Notes: generated by a model from the sequence alone, not told the origin. DNA of 64,000 bases from Microbacterium sp. 1.5R (GCF_001889265.1 NZ_CP018151.1:2232001-2296000), one strand, 5' to 3'; shown: positions 42,854-53,733, counted from the first letter of the stretch. Program-made: numbers and translations.

Positions 42854-44308
42854 ATGACCCGGCGTACCGACTTCGACCTCGATCTCGAGGAGCGCTGCCG
42901 CCTGCTCGACGAATGGGTCGCCACGCGCCGCCAGATCGCTGCGCTCGAGGCCGAGTCCTACGCGCTGCTGGTCGAGCGGATCGGCATGCACGACAGCGAC
43001 GTCTCGGAGAGCCCGCACCATCGCGAGGCGATCTACCGCTCGATGGTCGCAGAGTACTCCGCGGCCGGTCACATCCCGAAAGGTTCGGTCGAGTACGCCT
43101 TCACCGATGCACGCACTCTGACGCGCACGCTCCCGGCCGTGCAGGCCGCCTTCTCTGTCGGGTCGATCGGCGAGCGTCATGTCCGTGAGATCGTGCGAGC
43201 GAGCGAGATCGTCGACGACGCCATCCGCGATGGGCGGGTGGACGCCGAGACGATGAGCGTCTACGAGGCTGCCGTTCTGGTGGTCGCTGAGAACGACACG
43301 GCACCGAGAACGAAGACCCATGCACGTCAGGTGGCGGCAGCTCTCGTCGGCGAGACCGTCGTCGAGCAGCATCGCCGAGCGGCCGCGGAACGGTGTGTCA
43401 CCGTCAAGTCCGTCGGCGACGGGCTTGCTGCCCTCACGGCGATCCTGCCCGAGTGGGTCGCGGTGGCGATCTCCGATCGACTCACGCAGATGGCCCGGCA
43501 CATCACTCGCACCCGCAACGAGCAGGAGCCTATCCTCGAGCCGCTGGACGAACCGGAGGGCTCGCTCTACCTCGACGACCTCTCGCCCGATGATCCCCGA
43601 TACGAGTCCTACTTCGACACAGCGGTGATCGCTGCCGACGGCACGTTCGTCACCGACCCGCTTGCCGGACTGATCGACCCGATGGCCGACCCCTCGAGCC
43701 CTGACATCGAGCACCTCTCCGGCGACGCTCGCACATTCGACCAGATGCGCGCCGATGTGCTGGCTGATCTGCTCCTCACTGCCGATCCGAGCGAAGCGAC
43801 AGGCACAGGGCTGGAGAACATCTCCGCCCGCATCCAGGTCACCGTCGCTGCAAGCACTCTCGCCGGGGAGGACGATCGTCCCGCTGAACTCGACGGACAC
43901 GGGCCGCTCGATCCCGACGTCGCGCGGGGACTCGCAGGACATCGCACCGGGTGGGCGCGTCTGTTCCTCGACGCGCAGGGACTGGTCACGGAGACCGACT
44001 CCTACTCCCCGACAGAGCAGATGCGGCGGTTCCTCAGAGCGCGCGATCAGCACTGCAGGTTTCCCGGATGCAGGATGCCGGTGCATCGTTGCGAGATCGA
44101 CCACAACCACGACCACGCCCGTGGTGGACGCACGCGCGTCGACAATCTCAGCCACTTCTGCACGACGCACCACTCGCTCAAGCATCCGGACATCCATGAG
44201 CGGCATCGGTGGACGGCGCGCCAGACCTCTGACGGGTCGCTCACGTGGACGAGTCCGCTCGGCCGCGAGTATGTCGACCCACCGCGACGAAGAGTGATGT
44301 TCGTCTGA
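42854..44308 (+). CDS. DUF222/HNH endonuclease-like protein (13E12 family)
   Basis: This 484-residue protein has an N-terminal helical DUF222 part (about residues 20-330) and a C-terminal HNH nuclease domain: RDQHCRFPGCRMPVHRCEIDHNHDHARGGRTRVDNLSHFCTTHHSLKH, with Cys-pair zinc ligands and the catalytic EIDHNH. These proteins occur in many copies in actinobacterial genomes, often as mobile or restriction-like elements of unknown role. Its stop codon forms the first unit of a tandem repeat array, which suggests local rearrangement. Confidence 0.9.
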   Translation: MTRRTDFDLDLEERCRLLDEWVATRRQIAALEAESYALLVERIGMHDSDVSESPHHREAIYRSMVAEYSAAGHIPKGSVEYAFTDARTLTRTLPAVQAAFSVGSIGERHVREIVRASEIVDDAIRDGRVDAETMSVYEAAVLVVAENDTAPRTKTHARQVAAALVGETVVEQHRRAAAERCVTVKSVGDGLAALTAILPEWVAVAISDRLTQMARHITRTRNEQEPILEPLDEPEGSLYLDDLSPDDPRYESYFDTAVIAADGTFVTDPLAGLIDPMADPSSPDIEHLSGDARTFDQMRADVLADLLLTADPSEATGTGLENISARIQVTVAASTLAGEDDRPAELDGHGPLDPDVARGLAGHRTGWARLFLDAQGLVTETDSYSPTEQMRRFLRARDQHCRFPGCRMPVHRCEIDHNHDHARGGRTRVDNLSHFCTTHHSLKHPDIHERHRWTARQTSDGSLTWTSPLGREYVDPPRRRVMFV

Positions 44309-44428
44309 GCGCAGCACACGTCACGCTGAGTGCGGCACCCTCACGCTGAGCGCAGCATCCTCACGCTGAGCGCAGCACGCGTCACGCTGAGCGCAACACC
44401 CCTCAGGCTGAGCGCAGCCACCGTCGGA
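44305..44428. repeat. Tandem array of six CTGAGCGCAGC units (20-22 nt)
   Basis: Copies begin at 44305, 44325, 44345, 44365, 44386 and 44408. Each starts CTGAGCGCAGC or a one- or two-base variant and ends TCACG or similar. The first copy contains the HNH gene stop codon. No hairpin is obvious. Confidence 0.85.
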
Positions 44429-44445
44429 CGAGGGGGCGCACAGCC

Positions 44446-44504
44446 AAGACGAAGCGGAGCGCGCGCTGAGACGAAAGCGGAGCACGCACTGAGACGAAAG
44501 CGGC
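44446..44504. repeat. Second tandem array, AGACGAAAGCGG units (about 22-23 nt)
   Basis: AGACGAAGCGGAGCGCGCGCTG, AGACGAAAGCGGAGCACGCA and a truncated third AGACGAAAGCGG follow each other directly after the first array. Both arrays fill the HNH/Nudix convergent gap. Confidence 0.75.
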
Positions 44505-44509
44505 CCCGA

Positions 44510-45448
44510 CTATTGCGGGAGCACGCTCAACAGCCAGCCCGCCGAGCGCACTTGCGCCGCGCCCGCTACGTCGACGCGGTTCTGCAGCTCGCGGTCGCTC
44601 GAGATGACCACGACATGCTGCCCGGCACGCGTTCGACGTTCCACCTCGGCCACAATCGCTTCGTCTCCGGCCCCCTCGGCGCGGACGATCGAGACGCCAC
44701 CTGCGGGAAGCAGCTCGGGCACCTCCGCATCGGCGTCCGACGACGGAGTCACGATCCCGCGCGCCTGTCCCTCGACGACGAGAGCGATCTCCGGGAACCA
44801 GGTCGCTCCCCCGACCCCGAGGTCGGCCGCGGGCACAGCGAGTCCGTCGAGGCGCGAGGCAAGACGAGCCGTCGCACCGGCACGATCTCTCCACCATCCG
44901 TTCGGCACAGAGCCGACCACGTTGGCGGCGTCGACGACGAGCGACAGGCGCACATCGAGCAGGGTGCGCAGAGCAGGCCAGGCGCTACCGAAACCGGGGT
45001 GCAACGGCCGTGCGTCCACCTCATCGACGGGCACCCACTCGAGAGCCACGCTCTCGGGGTCACTGATCACGGGGTCGAACGGACGCACCACATCGGCGAT
45101 GACGGTCGTGTACGACCACACGTCCAGATCGAGCACGCTGGTGAACCGGGGTCGCACGGCCGCATCCGGAACCCCGGCCTCTTCCTGCGCCTCGCGCACT
45201 GCGCCCACGATCGCGCTCTCGCCCTCGTGCATGGCGCCGCCAGGCAACCCCCATGTCCCACCGAAGTGCGACCAGGACACCCGGTGCTGAAGAAGGATCC
45301 CGCGTTCCGGATCGACGGCGAGCAGTCCAGCCGCGCCGAAGCGCCCCCAGTACTTCTCCCCCGAGGGGGCGATCACCCAGGCGTCGCCCGGGTTTCGCGG
45401 CCCATCTGGGCGGCGGGGTTCACCTGCGGCGGGAGGTACGACAGTCAC
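44510..45448 (-). CDS. Nudix hydrolase fused to a C-terminal NYN-like domain
   Basis: This 312-residue protein has an N-terminal Nudix domain with box GGAMHEGESAIVGAVREAQEEAG at about residues 69-91, preceded by WGRFGAAGLLAVDPERGILL. A second part from about 167 reads LSLVVDAANVVGSVPNGWWRDRAGATARL and VVVISSDRELQNRV. The DAANV and SSDREL motifs place acidic residues as in NYN/PIN-like ribonucleases (YacP relatives). The molecule may hydrolyse a nucleotide and cut RNA, but substrates are unknown. GTG 45448 is preceded by CAGGCT at 6 nt. It follows der on the same strand, beyond a terminator. Confidence 0.85.
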   Translation of the reverse strand: MTVVPPAAGEPRRPDGPRNPGDAWVIAPSGEKYWGRFGAAGLLAVDPERGILLQHRVSWSHFGGTWGLPGGAMHEGESAIVGAVREAQEEAGVPDAAVRPRFTSVLDLDVWSYTTVIADVVRPFDPVISDPESVALEWVPVDEVDARPLHPGFGSAWPALRTLLDVRLSLVVDAANVVGSVPNGWWRDRAGATARLASRLDGLAVPAADLGVGGATWFPEIALVVEGQARGIVTPSSDADAEVPELLPAGGVSIVRAEGAGDEAIVAEVERRTRAGQHVVVISSDRELQNRVDVAGAAQVRSAGWLLSVLPQ

Positions 45449-45504
45449 CCCTTCAGCCTGTCACAGCATCCGGCTGTCGGCATCCGCCGGGGTCATACGC
45501 GGGA

Positions 45505-45542
45505 ACAGCTGTGCCCGCGCGGATTCGCGCGGGCACAGCTGT
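45505..45542 (-). terminator. Terminator of the der operon
   Basis: A 17-bp perfect stem (ACAGCTGTGCCCGCGCG) with a 4-nt GATT loop lies 15 nt past the der stop. Confidence 0.88.
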
Positions 45543-45556
45543 CGAATCGGGTGCGA

Positions 45557-47077
45557 TCAGCGCTGGCGCTTCTCGCGGACCCTCATGTTGATGACGATCG
45601 GAGTTCCGTCGAATTCGTAGAGCTCGCGCAGACGACGCTGAATGAAGCGGCGGTAGCCCGGGTCGAGGAATCCCGTCGTGAACAGCACGAACGTCGGCGG
45701 ACGCGTCGATGCCTGCGTGCCGAACAGGATGCGCGGCTGCTTTCCGCCACGCAGCGGGTGCGGGTGCTCGGCGACGAGCTCTGCGAGGAAGGCGTTGAAC
45801 TTGCCCGTCGGGATGCGACGGTCCCAGTTCTCCAGCGCCGTCTCGAGCGCCGGCACGAGCTTGTCGAGGTGACGACCGGTCTTGGCCGAGATGTTCACGC
45901 GGGGTGCCCAGGCGACGTGCGCCAGGTCCTGCTCGATCTCACGCTCGAGGTACCGACGTCGATCGGCGTTCTCGAGGTCGTCGTCGTTCAGACGATCCCA
46001 CTTGTTGAATGCCAGCACGAGAGAGCGGCCCGACTCGAGCACGAGATCGATGATGCGGACGTCCTGCTCGCTGATCGTCTCGGACACATCGAGGACGACG
46101 ACCGCGACCTCCGCCTTCTCGAGAGCAGCGGACGTGCGCAGCGACGCGTAGAAGTCAGCACCCTGCGCCATGTGCACCCGGCGGCGGATGCCGGCGGTGT
46201 CGACGAGGCGCCAGAGCTTGCCACCGAGCTCGACGATCTCATCGACCGGGTCACGGGTGGTTCCCGCGAGGTCGTTCACGACCACGCGCTCTTCGCCGGC
46301 CGCCTTGTTGAGCAGCGAGGACTTGCCGACGTTCGGTCGACCGAGGATCGCGACGCGCCGCGGCCCGCCGATCTCGGCCTTCGCGACCGCGGAGACATCC
46401 GGCAGCTTCTTCAGCAGCTGGTCGAGCAGATCGGCGACGCCACGACCGTGGATCGCCGACACCGGGTAGGGCTCGCCGAGGCCGAGGTTCCAGAGAGCCG
46501 CAGCCTCAGGTTCCTGACGAGCGTCGTCGATCTTGTTGGCGACGAGGAAGACCGGCTTGCCGCTCTTGCGCAGCAGCTTCACGACGTGCTCATCGGTCGA
46601 CGTGGCGCCGACCATGGCGTCGACGACGAACAGCACGATGTCGGCGAGGTCGATCGCGACCTCCGCCTGCGCGGCGACCGAGCGGTCGATGCCGCGGGCG
46701 TCGGGCTCCCAGCCGCCCGTGTCGACGAGCGAGAAGCGACGGTCGGCCCACTCGGCCTTGTACGTCACGCGGTCGCGGGTCACGCCGGGGGTGTCCTCGA
46801 CGACCGCCTCACGACGACCGAGGATGCGGTTAACGAGAGCCGACTTGCCGACGTTCGGTCGACCGACGATCGCGACGACCGGCAGGGCCGGGAAGAACTG
46901 GATCCCGTCCTCGCCCATCGTGATGCCGGCGAGAAGGGCGGCATCTTCATCGTCCAGGTCGTAGTCGGCGAGGCCGGCGCGCAGGGTCTCGGCGCGCGCC
47001 TCCGCGAGCTGCTCGTCGAGCGACTCCATCTTCTCGGCGAGCTGGTCGGGGCCGCCTTCGTATTCGTCGTCAGCCAT
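45557..47077 (-). CDS. der: Ribosome biogenesis GTPase Der (EngA)
   Basis: This 506-residue protein has two tandem GTPase domains: [18 protein letters not shown] (about residue 72) and [18 protein letters not shown] (about 247), each with a DTxG switch ([21 protein letters not shown]) and NKxD motifs (NKID, NKWD). A C-terminal KH-like domain ends MRVREKRQR. Der is needed for 50S maturation. The N-terminal 65 residues are acidic, as common in actinobacteria. The ATG overlaps the cmk stop by 8 nt. Confidence 0.96.
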   Translation of the reverse strand: MADDEYEGGPDQLAEKMESLDEQLAEARAETLRAGLADYDLDDEDAALLAGITMGEDGIQFFPALPVVAIVGRPNVGKSALVNRILGRREAVVEDTPGVTRDRVTYKAEWADRRFSLVDTGGWEPDARGIDRSVAAQAEVAIDLADIVLFVVDAMVGATSTDEHVVKLLRKSGKPVFLVANKIDDARQEPEAAALWNLGLGEPYPVSAIHGRGVADLLDQLLKKLPDVSAVAKAEIGGPRRVAILGRPNVGKSSLLNKAAGEERVVVNDLAGTTRDPVDEIVELGGKLWRLVDTAGIRRRVHMAQGADFYASLRTSAALEKAEVAVVVLDVSETISEQDVRIIDLVLESGRSLVLAFNKWDRLNDDDLENADRRRYLEREIEQDLAHVAWAPRVNISAKTGRHLDKLVPALETALENWDRRIPTGKFNAFLAELVAEHPHPLRGGKQPRILFGTQASTRPPTFVLFTTGFLDPGYRRFIQRRLRELYEFDGTPIVINMRVREKRQR

Positions 47078-47744
47078 GGTGTACTCCTCGGATTCGTTCG
47101 ATCACCGCGAGGACGGCGTCGATGGTCTGTGTGAAATCGAGCTCCGTCGAATCGACGACCTCGACGCCGTCTGCGGCGTTCAGGAAGTCGACGACGGCGC
47201 TGTCTGATGCGTCGCGCTTGTGCAGTGCGGCCGCGACGGCCTCGGCGTTCTCGCCGGCGAGCTCGCCGGCACGTCGTGCGGCGCGCACCTCGGGCGCAGC
47301 CGTGAGGAGGATGCGCACCGGGGCGTCGGGAGCCACCACGGTGGTGATGTCCCGCCCCTCGACGACGACCGCCGGGTACGGCGCCTCGGCGACGAGGGTG
47401 CGGAAGAGACGATTGACCCGGTCCCGCACCTCGGGCACACGGGCGACGCCGCTCACCGCGCTCGAGACCGATGGTTCGCGGATCGCGTCCGTGACGTCGA
47501 CCTCTCCGACGAGCACGGTGCGATCGTCGGGGTCGAGGCCGAGGCGCACAGGGAAGTGGGAGACGGCGTCGAGCACCGCCGCGGCATCCGCCGTGTCGGC
47601 GCCTCGATCCAGCACATGCCAGGCGAGAGCGCGGTACGCGGAGCCGGTGTCGAGGTAGCCGAAGCCCAGAGCCCGAGCGACCGCCTTGGACACGCTGGAC
47701 TTGCCGGAGCCGGCGGGCCCGTCGATCGCGATGAAATCAGTCAT
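47070..47744 (-). CDS. cmk: Cytidylate kinase
   Basis: This 224-residue enzyme phosphorylates CMP and dCMP. It has the P-loop [20 protein letters not shown] (residues 6-25), [39 protein letters not shown] and the lid-region [11 protein letters not shown] 47744 overlaps the tyrA stop by 8 nt (ATGACTGA). A six-residue extension is possible but unneeded. The order tyrA-cmk-der is conserved in actinobacteria. Confidence 0.95.
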   Translation of the reverse strand: MTDFIAIDGPAGSGKSSVSKAVARALGFGYLDTGSAYRALAWHVLDRGADTADAAAVLDAVSHFPVRLGLDPDDRTVLVGEVDVTDAIREPSVSSAVSGVARVPEVRDRVNRLFRTLVAEAPYPAVVVEGRDITTVVAPDAPVRILLTAAPEVRAARRAGELAGENAEAVAAALHKRDASDSAVVDFLNAADGVEVVDSTELDFTQTIDAVLAVIERIRGVHHG

Positions 47745-48882
47745 TGGTGGTACCTGCAATCCGCCAGCCGCGTTCCTGAAGTCCGGTGATCGCCCCGTGC
47801 AGCGCAGCAGGGTCGACGCTGATCTCGGCCAGGCCGAACTGCGCGCCCGGCGAGTGCTCGAGACGGAGGTCCTCGACGTTGACGCCGAGCTCTCCGAGTT
47901 CGCCGAACAGTCGACCGAGCTGGCCGGCGGTGTCGTCGACCATCACGACCAGGGACTCGAATCGCTGGTTCTGCCCGTGCTTTCCGGGAAGACGTTCGAC
48001 GCCGTCGTTGCCCTGCCGGATCGTCTCGGCGACCACACGCCGAGCACCGGGGGCCTCGGGCGCTCGCAGAGCGTCCGACACTTCGCGGAGATCGGATGCC
48101 AGAGCGTCGAGGATCTCGACCACGGGCCCGGCGTTCGCTCCGAGGATCTGCACCCAGAGTTCGGGTGCGGATGCCGCGATACGCGTCGTGTCGCGGACGC
48201 CCTGGCCGGAGAGGCGCAGCGCACCCTCGTCGGCGGTGGCGAGACGGCCGGCGAGCAGGCTCGCGACGACCTGAGGAACGTGGGAGGTGAGAGCGACCGA
48301 GCGGTCGTGCTCCTCGGGAGTCATCTCGAGCGGCATCGCTCCGACATCGAGGGCGAGCGCTTCGACGAGCGCGAGATCGGTGGCGGTCGTGTCGGCATCC
48401 CGGCACACCACCCAGGGGCGGCCCACGAAGAGGTCGGCGCGCGCAGAGATCGCTCCGCCGCGCTCGCGTCCGGCGAGGGGGTGCGAGCCGATGTAGCGGG
48501 TGAGGTCGACGCCACGGTGCTGCAGGCTGTGCAGGGGCTCGAGCTTGACGCTCGCCACGTCGGTGACGACAGCATGAGGGAAACGACTCAGCTCCGACTC
48601 GATGACATCCGCGGTGACGTCCGGCGGCACGGCGACCACGACCAGCACCGGCGAATCGTCCTCGGCGGCCGAGCGGCCCGCCCCGTAGTCGATCGCGAGA
48701 CGCAGCTGGGCGGGCGAGGTGTCGGCGAGCACCACGTCGACACCCTTCGCACGAAGGGCATGTCCGATGCTCGCGCCGAGCAGCCCGGCGCCGACGACGC
48801 GAACGGTTCCCGAGAGTCTGGCCGCGATTCGTGGCGCGACAGAACTCCGAGCCCCCGTGGGCGCACTCGTCGTATCGGTCAC
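47737..48882 (-). CDS. tyrA: Prephenate dehydrogenase with C-terminal ACT domain
   Basis: This 381-residue enzyme converts prephenate to 4-hydroxyphenylpyruvate (or arogenate to tyrosine). It has the NAD-binding motif [32 protein letters not shown] containing the substrate-binding His, and [15 protein letters not shown]. The last 80 residues form an ACT domain ([22 protein letters not shown]) that likely senses tyrosine. GTG 48882 overlaps the rluB stop as GTGA. Confidence 0.93.
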   Translation of the reverse strand: MTDTTSAPTGARSSVAPRIAARLSGTVRVVGAGLLGASIGHALRAKGVDVVLADTSPAQLRLAIDYGAGRSAAEDDSPVLVVVAVPPDVTADVIESELSRFPHAVVTDVASVKLEPLHSLQHRGVDLTRYIGSHPLAGRERGGAISARADLFVGRPWVVCRDADTTATDLALVEALALDVGAMPLEMTPEEHDRSVALTSHVPQVVASLLAGRLATADEGALRLSGQGVRDTTRIAASAPELWVQILGANAGPVVEILDALASDLREVSDALRAPEAPGARRVVAETIRQGNDGVERLPGKHGQNQRFESLVVMVDDTAGQLGRLFGELGELGVNVEDLRLEHSPGAQFGLAEISVDPAALHGAITGLQERGWRIAGTTND

Positions 48883-49667
48883 TCGTTCTCCTGTTGCTCG
48901 CCTGGCGCCTCGGCGACACCGGAATCACGGCGCGACAGAGTCAAGAGTGCGCCGAGTTCGATTTTAGTCAGTTCGCGCGTCTTCCCAACCGGGAGGGTTC
49001 CCAGGTGCAGCGGGCCGAACTGGCGGCGCACGAGTTCGGTCACCGGGTGGCCGACCGCTGCCAGCATCCGTCGGACGATGCGATTGCGCCCGGAGTGCAG
49101 TGTCAGCTCGACGAGACTCGACCCGCGAGAGGTGTCGAGCAGCCTCGCCTTGTCTGCCGCGATCGGACCGTCGTCGAGCTCGATGCCCCGGGTGAGCTTC
49201 GAGATCGTCTGCGCGGTCACTTCGCCTTCGACCTTGGCGATGTAGACCTTGGTCACGCCGAACGACGGGTGAGCGAGCACGTGAGCGAGGTCTCCGTCGT
49301 TGGTCAGCACGAGCAGCCCGCTGGTCTCCGCGTCGAGCCGCCCGACGTTGTAGAGCCGCTCCTCGTAGTCCTCGGTGAACCTGCGCAGATCGGGGCGATC
49401 GTTCTCGTCCCGCATGCTGCTGACGACCCCGGTGGGCTTGTTCAGCATCACATAGCGCTTCGACACGTCGAGCTGAACAGCGGTGCCGTCCACATCGATG
49501 AGATCGGTCTCCGGGTCGACGCGACGGCCGAGCTCGGTGACGGTCACGCCGTTGACACGGATGCGCCCTTCGACGATGTACTGCTCGATCACGCGTCGCG
49601 AGGCCACGCCTGCCGCCGACAGCACCTTCTGCAGGCGGATGCCCTCTGGTGTCTCGAAGCCGCTCAT
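48879..49667 (-). CDS. rluB: 23S rRNA pseudouridine synthase (RluB/RsuA family)
   Basis: This 262-residue protein has an N-terminal S4 domain (IRLQKVLSAAGVASRRVIEQYIVEGRIRVNG) and a RsuA-type catalytic domain with LYNVGRLDAETSGLLVLTNDGD, where Asp of RLDAETSG is the nucleophile. It would isomerise a 23S rRNA uridine near the peptidyl-transferase centre. ATG 49667 overlaps the stop of a 27-codon ORF (ATGA) and follows AAGGGA. Confidence 0.93.
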   Translation of the reverse strand: MSGFETPEGIRLQKVLSAAGVASRRVIEQYIVEGRIRVNGVTVTELGRRVDPETDLIDVDGTAVQLDVSKRYVMLNKPTGVVSSMRDENDRPDLRRFTEDYEERLYNVGRLDAETSGLLVLTNDGDLAHVLAHPSFGVTKVYIAKVEGEVTAQTISKLTRGIELDDGPIAADKARLLDTSRGSSLVELTLHSGRNRIVRRMLAAVGHPVTELVRRQFGPLHLGTLPVGKTRELTKIELGALLTLSRRDSGVAEAPGEQQENE

Positions 49668-49747
49668 CGGATGGTCCCTTCGTTGAAACTGATTCTGCGC
49701 GTCGTGCCGTCGCGGCCGGTCGATGCCGTCAGGACGACCGAGATCAT
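49664..49747 (-). CDS. 27-codon ORF between scpB and rluB
   Basis: A frame starts at an ATG that overlaps the scpB stop (ATGA) and ends at a TGA that overlaps the rluB ATG (ATGA). It encodes MISVVLTASTGRDGTTRRIS and FNEGTIR. Its last residues NEGTIR repeat the scpB C-terminus DEGTIR, because CGAAGGGACCATCCGATGA occurs at both junctions, 77 bp apart. It may be a leader ORF relaying translation from scpB to rluB, or a by-product of a duplication. Confidence 0.5.
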   Translation of the reverse strand: MISVVLTASTGRDGTTRRISFNEGTIR

Positions 49748-50346
49748 CGGATGGTCCCTTCGTCGAAGCCGTCCGCGCCGTCGTCGAGCAGAGGAGAGAT
49801 GGGGGGCAGCTCGTCGAGCGAGTTGATGCCCAGGTGCTGCAGCAGCGCGTCGGTCGTGCCGTAGTTGATGGCGCCGGTCTCGGAGTCCGCGAACAGCTCG
49901 GTGATGAGACCTCGCGCGAGGAGCGTCCGCACGACGGAGTCGACGTTCACCGCGCGGATAGATGCCACCTGGCTGCGCGTGACGGGCTGCTTGTAGGCGA
50001 TCACCGCGAGCGTCTCGAGCGCCGCCTGCGAGAGTCGCGCCGGCGCTTGTCCCCCGACGAACTCCGCGACGACGTCGTCGTGATCCTCCCGGACGTACAG
50101 GCGCCACCCCCCGCCGACCTCACGCAGCTCGAAACCCCGTCGCGGTCCGTGACCCTTGCCGTCGTAATCGTCGACCAGCGTCTCGATCGTCTGTCGGACG
50201 GCCGCGACCGGTGATCCGACGGCAGCGGCGAGAGCGACGAGTCCGATCGGCTCGTCGATGATCAGCAGGATCGCCTCGATACGCTCGGAGAGAGGCGTGT
50301 CACGCACGGCCGGCTCGGTCACTGCGTCAACGGTGTCATCGGTCAT
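49744..50346 (-). CDS. scpB: Segregation and condensation protein B
   Basis: This 200-residue double winged-helix kleisin-associated protein contains the ScpB landmarks ERIEAILLIIDEPI, FELREVGGGWRLYVREDH and LSQAALETLAVIAYKQPVTRSQVASIRAVN. With ScpA and SMC it organises chromosomes after replication. ATG 50346 overlaps scpA by 11 nt. Its 3' end is duplicated in the next 77 bp. Confidence 0.95.
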   Translation of the reverse strand: MTDDTVDAVTEPAVRDTPLSERIEAILLIIDEPIGLVALAAAVGSPVAAVRQTIETLVDDYDGKGHGPRRGFELREVGGGWRLYVREDHDDVVAEFVGGQAPARLSQAALETLAVIAYKQPVTRSQVASIRAVNVDSVVRTLLARGLITELFADSETGAINYGTTDALLQHLGINSLDELPPISPLLDDGADGFDEGTIR

Positions 50347-51245
50347 AGTCGGCTCCCAGGGATGCCAGTGTCTCGTCCGACCAGGAGTCGGCAGCCCAGC
50401 GCAGCGTGAGCTCGCCGAGCGGTTCCAGTTGTTCGAAGGAGAGTGCGGCGTGCCGGTAGAGCTCCAGCACGGAGATGAACCGCGCGACCACGATCCCGGG
50501 CTCGCTCACACCCGCGACCAGCTCGCGGAAGCTCACGGACTCCGCCGCGCGCAGCAGAGTGACCACGATCGCGGCCTGTTCGCGGATGCTGACGAGCGGA
50601 GCGTGCAGGTGATCGAGGCCGACATGCGGGATCTCCTTCGGCGCGAACGCGAGAAGCGCGAGCGCGGCGAAGTCATCCGCGCTGAGCGACCACACGAGCT
50701 CGGGGGTCTTTCGCCTGTGCTTCTCATCCAGCCGGACAGCACGCACGTGCCGACGGTCCTCGCGCTGCAGGCATCGGGCGAACCACGCCGAGACCTCTTT
50801 GAAGGCGCGGTACTGCAGGAGTCGCGCGAAGAGGAGGTCACGTGCTTCGAGGAGAGCGACGGCTTCGGCATCCACCAGCTCGCCCTGAGGCAGCAGTCCC
50901 GCCACCTTCATGTCGAGCAGCGTCGCTGCGACCACCAGGAACTCGGACGCCTGATCGAGCTCCTCGTCGTCGTCGAGCTCCTTGAGGTAAGCGATGAACT
51001 CGTTGGTGACGGCGCTCAGCGACACCTCGGTGATGTCCATCTCGTGCTTCGAGATGAGGTTCAGCAGAAGGTCGAACGGGCCGTCGAAGTTCGACAGGGA
51101 GACGCGGAACCCGGGATCCGCCGGCGGTGCGGTGTCAGCGATGTCTGAGCCGATGTCCGCGACGGACTGAACGGGCGAGACGGACTGAACGGGCGAGACG
51201 GACTGAGGCGAGACGGACTGAGCCGGGGTGTCTGGCGGCTCGAGC

Positions 51246-51262
<17 letters not shown>
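50336..51262 (-). CDS. scpA: Segregation and condensation protein A
   Basis: This 308-residue kleisin links SMC heads. The N-terminal signature is FRVSLSNFDGPFDLLLNLISKHEMDITEVSLSAV and the C-terminal winged helix ends RFISVLELYRHAALSFEQ. The first 50 residues are an added low-complexity arm with QSVSPVQSVSPV repeats. GTG 51262 overlaps the parA stop by 17 nt and has no clear ribosome site. A start inside the repeat cannot be excluded. Confidence 0.92.
51157..51227. repeat. Tandem repeat encoding QSVSPV units of ScpA
   Basis: CGGACTGAACGGGCGAGA-type units (18 nt, with one shorter 15-nt variant) repeat about four times and encode the Gln-Ser-Val-Ser-Pro arm on the minus strand. Confidence 0.8.
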
Positions 51263-52136
<874 letters not shown>

Positions 52137-52235
52137 CGATTCTCCTGCTCGTTTCGTGCTTGATCGAGTCTACCGATCGCCCGGAGGGTTCCACGCCTCG
52201 GCCGCGGCGATCCCGCGTTTTGGCCGCAGCTCGGC

Positions 52236-53138
52236 TCACCGGGCGCGAGGGTGCGACGTCGCGTAGATGTCGCGCAGCGTGTCGACAGACACGTGCGTGT
52301 AGATCTGGGTCGTCGCGACCGAGGCGTGTCCGAGCAGCTCCTGCACGACGCGCACGTCTGCGCCGCCCTGCAGCAGGTGCGTGGCGAACGAGTGCCGCAG
52401 CGTGTGCGGTGAGACCTCGGCGGTGATGTGCGCGTTCTCCGCGGCCGCGCGGATGACCAGCCAGGCGCTCTGGCGTGACAGGGGCGCACCGCGCGCGCCG
52501 AGGAACAGCCGCGCCGACGCCCGACCCTTCACTGCGAGCCCGGGACGGACCCGGGTGAGGTACGCGTCCACCGCTGCGCGGGCGAACGAGCCGATCGGCA
52601 CGATACGTTCCTTCGACCCCTTGCCACGGAGGCGCAGGACATCGCCATGAGCGAGGTCGTCGACGTCGAGCCCGACGGCCTCCGACACACGAGCGCCGGT
52701 CGCGTAGAGCAGCTCGAGCAGGGCCCGGTCACGGATGCCCAGCGGATCCTCCGCGCTGGGGGCGCCGAGGAGGCTCTCGACCTGGTCGATCGTCAGCGCC
52801 TTCGGCAGACGCCGCGGGGCCTTGGGCGGACGGAGACGCCCGCTCGGGTCATCCGGTTCGATCCCTTCACGCGCCAGGAACCGGTGCCATCCGCGCACCG
52901 ACGACTGCAGGCGGGCGAGGCTCGTCGCCGCAGGAGCCGGATCGGCCCCGGAGCGATCGGCGATGAAGCGTCCGACGACCGCCGGGCTGATCTCAGCGGT
53001 GTCCGTCACCCCCTCGGACACGAGCCACTCCAGATACATGTCCAGGTCGCGTCGATACGCGGAGATAGTGTGCTCGCTGAGACCGCGCTCGATCGTGACG
53101 TGGCGCAGATACGTGTCCAACGCTCGGTCGAGCTGCAT
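52236..53138 (-). CDS. xerD: Tyrosine recombinase XerD
   Basis: This 300-residue enzyme resolves chromosome dimers at dif with XerC and FtsK. The N-terminal SAM-like domain ([26 protein letters not shown]) precedes the catalytic domain with [14 protein letters not shown] (first Arg), GKGSKER (Lys), [17 protein letters not shown] (His-Arg) and [15 protein letters not shown] (His and nucleophile Tyr). Length is standard. ATG 53138 lies 2 nt after the Nudix stop. Confidence 0.95.
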   Translation of the reverse strand: MQLDRALDTYLRHVTIERGLSEHTISAYRRDLDMYLEWLVSEGVTDTAEISPAVVGRFIADRSGADPAPAATSLARLQSSVRGWHRFLAREGIEPDDPSGRLRPPKAPRRLPKALTIDQVESLLGAPSAEDPLGIRDRALLELLYATGARVSEAVGLDVDDLAHGDVLRLRGKGSKERIVPIGSFARAAVDAYLTRVRPGLAVKGRASARLFLGARGAPLSRQSAWLVIRAAAENAHITAEVSPHTLRHSFATHLLQGGADVRVVQELLGHASVATTQIYTHVSVDTLRDIYATSHPRAR

Positions 53139-53140
53139 GC

Positions 53141-53731
53141 TCAGCTCCGGTCGCGCAGCCTCTGCGCGGCCGCGAGGACGCCGATGCTGAGGATGCCGTT
53201 GCGCATCCGCCCATCGAGCACCGCGGCGACCGCGGCATCGAGCGGCACCCACTCCACACGGATGTCAGCCTCTTCGTCCACGCGCGCGTGCGCTTCGTTC
53301 GCCGTCGACACACCACTCGCGAGGAAGACGTGGATGACCTCGTCGTTGCCACCCGGGGTCGTCCACGACGATACGAGCGGCTCCCAGTGCGCGGCGACGA
53401 GATCGGCCTCCTCCGCCAGCTCGCGCTGAGCTGCCGCGAGGGGCTCCTCCCCCGGCATGTCGAGCAGACCTGCCGGCAGCTCCCAGTCGCGGTGACGGAT
53501 CGGGTGCCGGTACTGCTGGATCAGCAGTACGCGACCCTGGTCATCGAGCGCGAGGATCGCTACGGCGCCGGTGTGCGCGACATACTGACGGCGGATCTCC
53601 CCGTCGCCGTAACGCACACGGTCGTCGCGCACATTCCATACGGCACCCTCGTAGACGAGGTCGCTCTGCAGAACCTCCGGCTGGAAGGGCTCGTCTCTCA
53701 GCTCATCGAACTCAGACATGGGCTTCGCCAC
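53141..53731 (-). CDS. Nudix hydrolase, ADP-ribose pyrophosphatase-like
   Basis: This 196-residue protein has [38 protein letters not shown], a perfect ADPRase-type Nudix box preceded by the PIR...WELPAG subfamily motif. It would cleave ADP-ribose to AMP and ribose 5-phosphate. It sits between pyrG and xerD, as does Rv1700 in mycobacteria. GTG 53731 starts 2 nt past the pyrG stop; ATG 53719 is an alternative. Confidence 0.92.
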   Translation of the reverse strand: MAKPMSEFDELRDEPFQPEVLQSDLVYEGAVWNVRDDRVRYGDGEIRRQYVAHTGAVAILALDDQGRVLLIQQYRHPIRHRDWELPAGLLDMPGEEPLAAAQRELAEEADLVAAHWEPLVSSWTTPGGNDEVIHVFLASGVSTANEAHARVDEEADIRVEWVPLDAAVAAVLDGRMRNGILSIGVLAAAQRLRDRS

Positions 53732-53733
53732 GC

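Noticed and set aside
47686..49245. 519-aa plus-strand frame opposite tyrA and rluB
   Set aside because: Antisense shadow typical of high-GC genes. The minus-strand genes have full motifs and correct overlaps.
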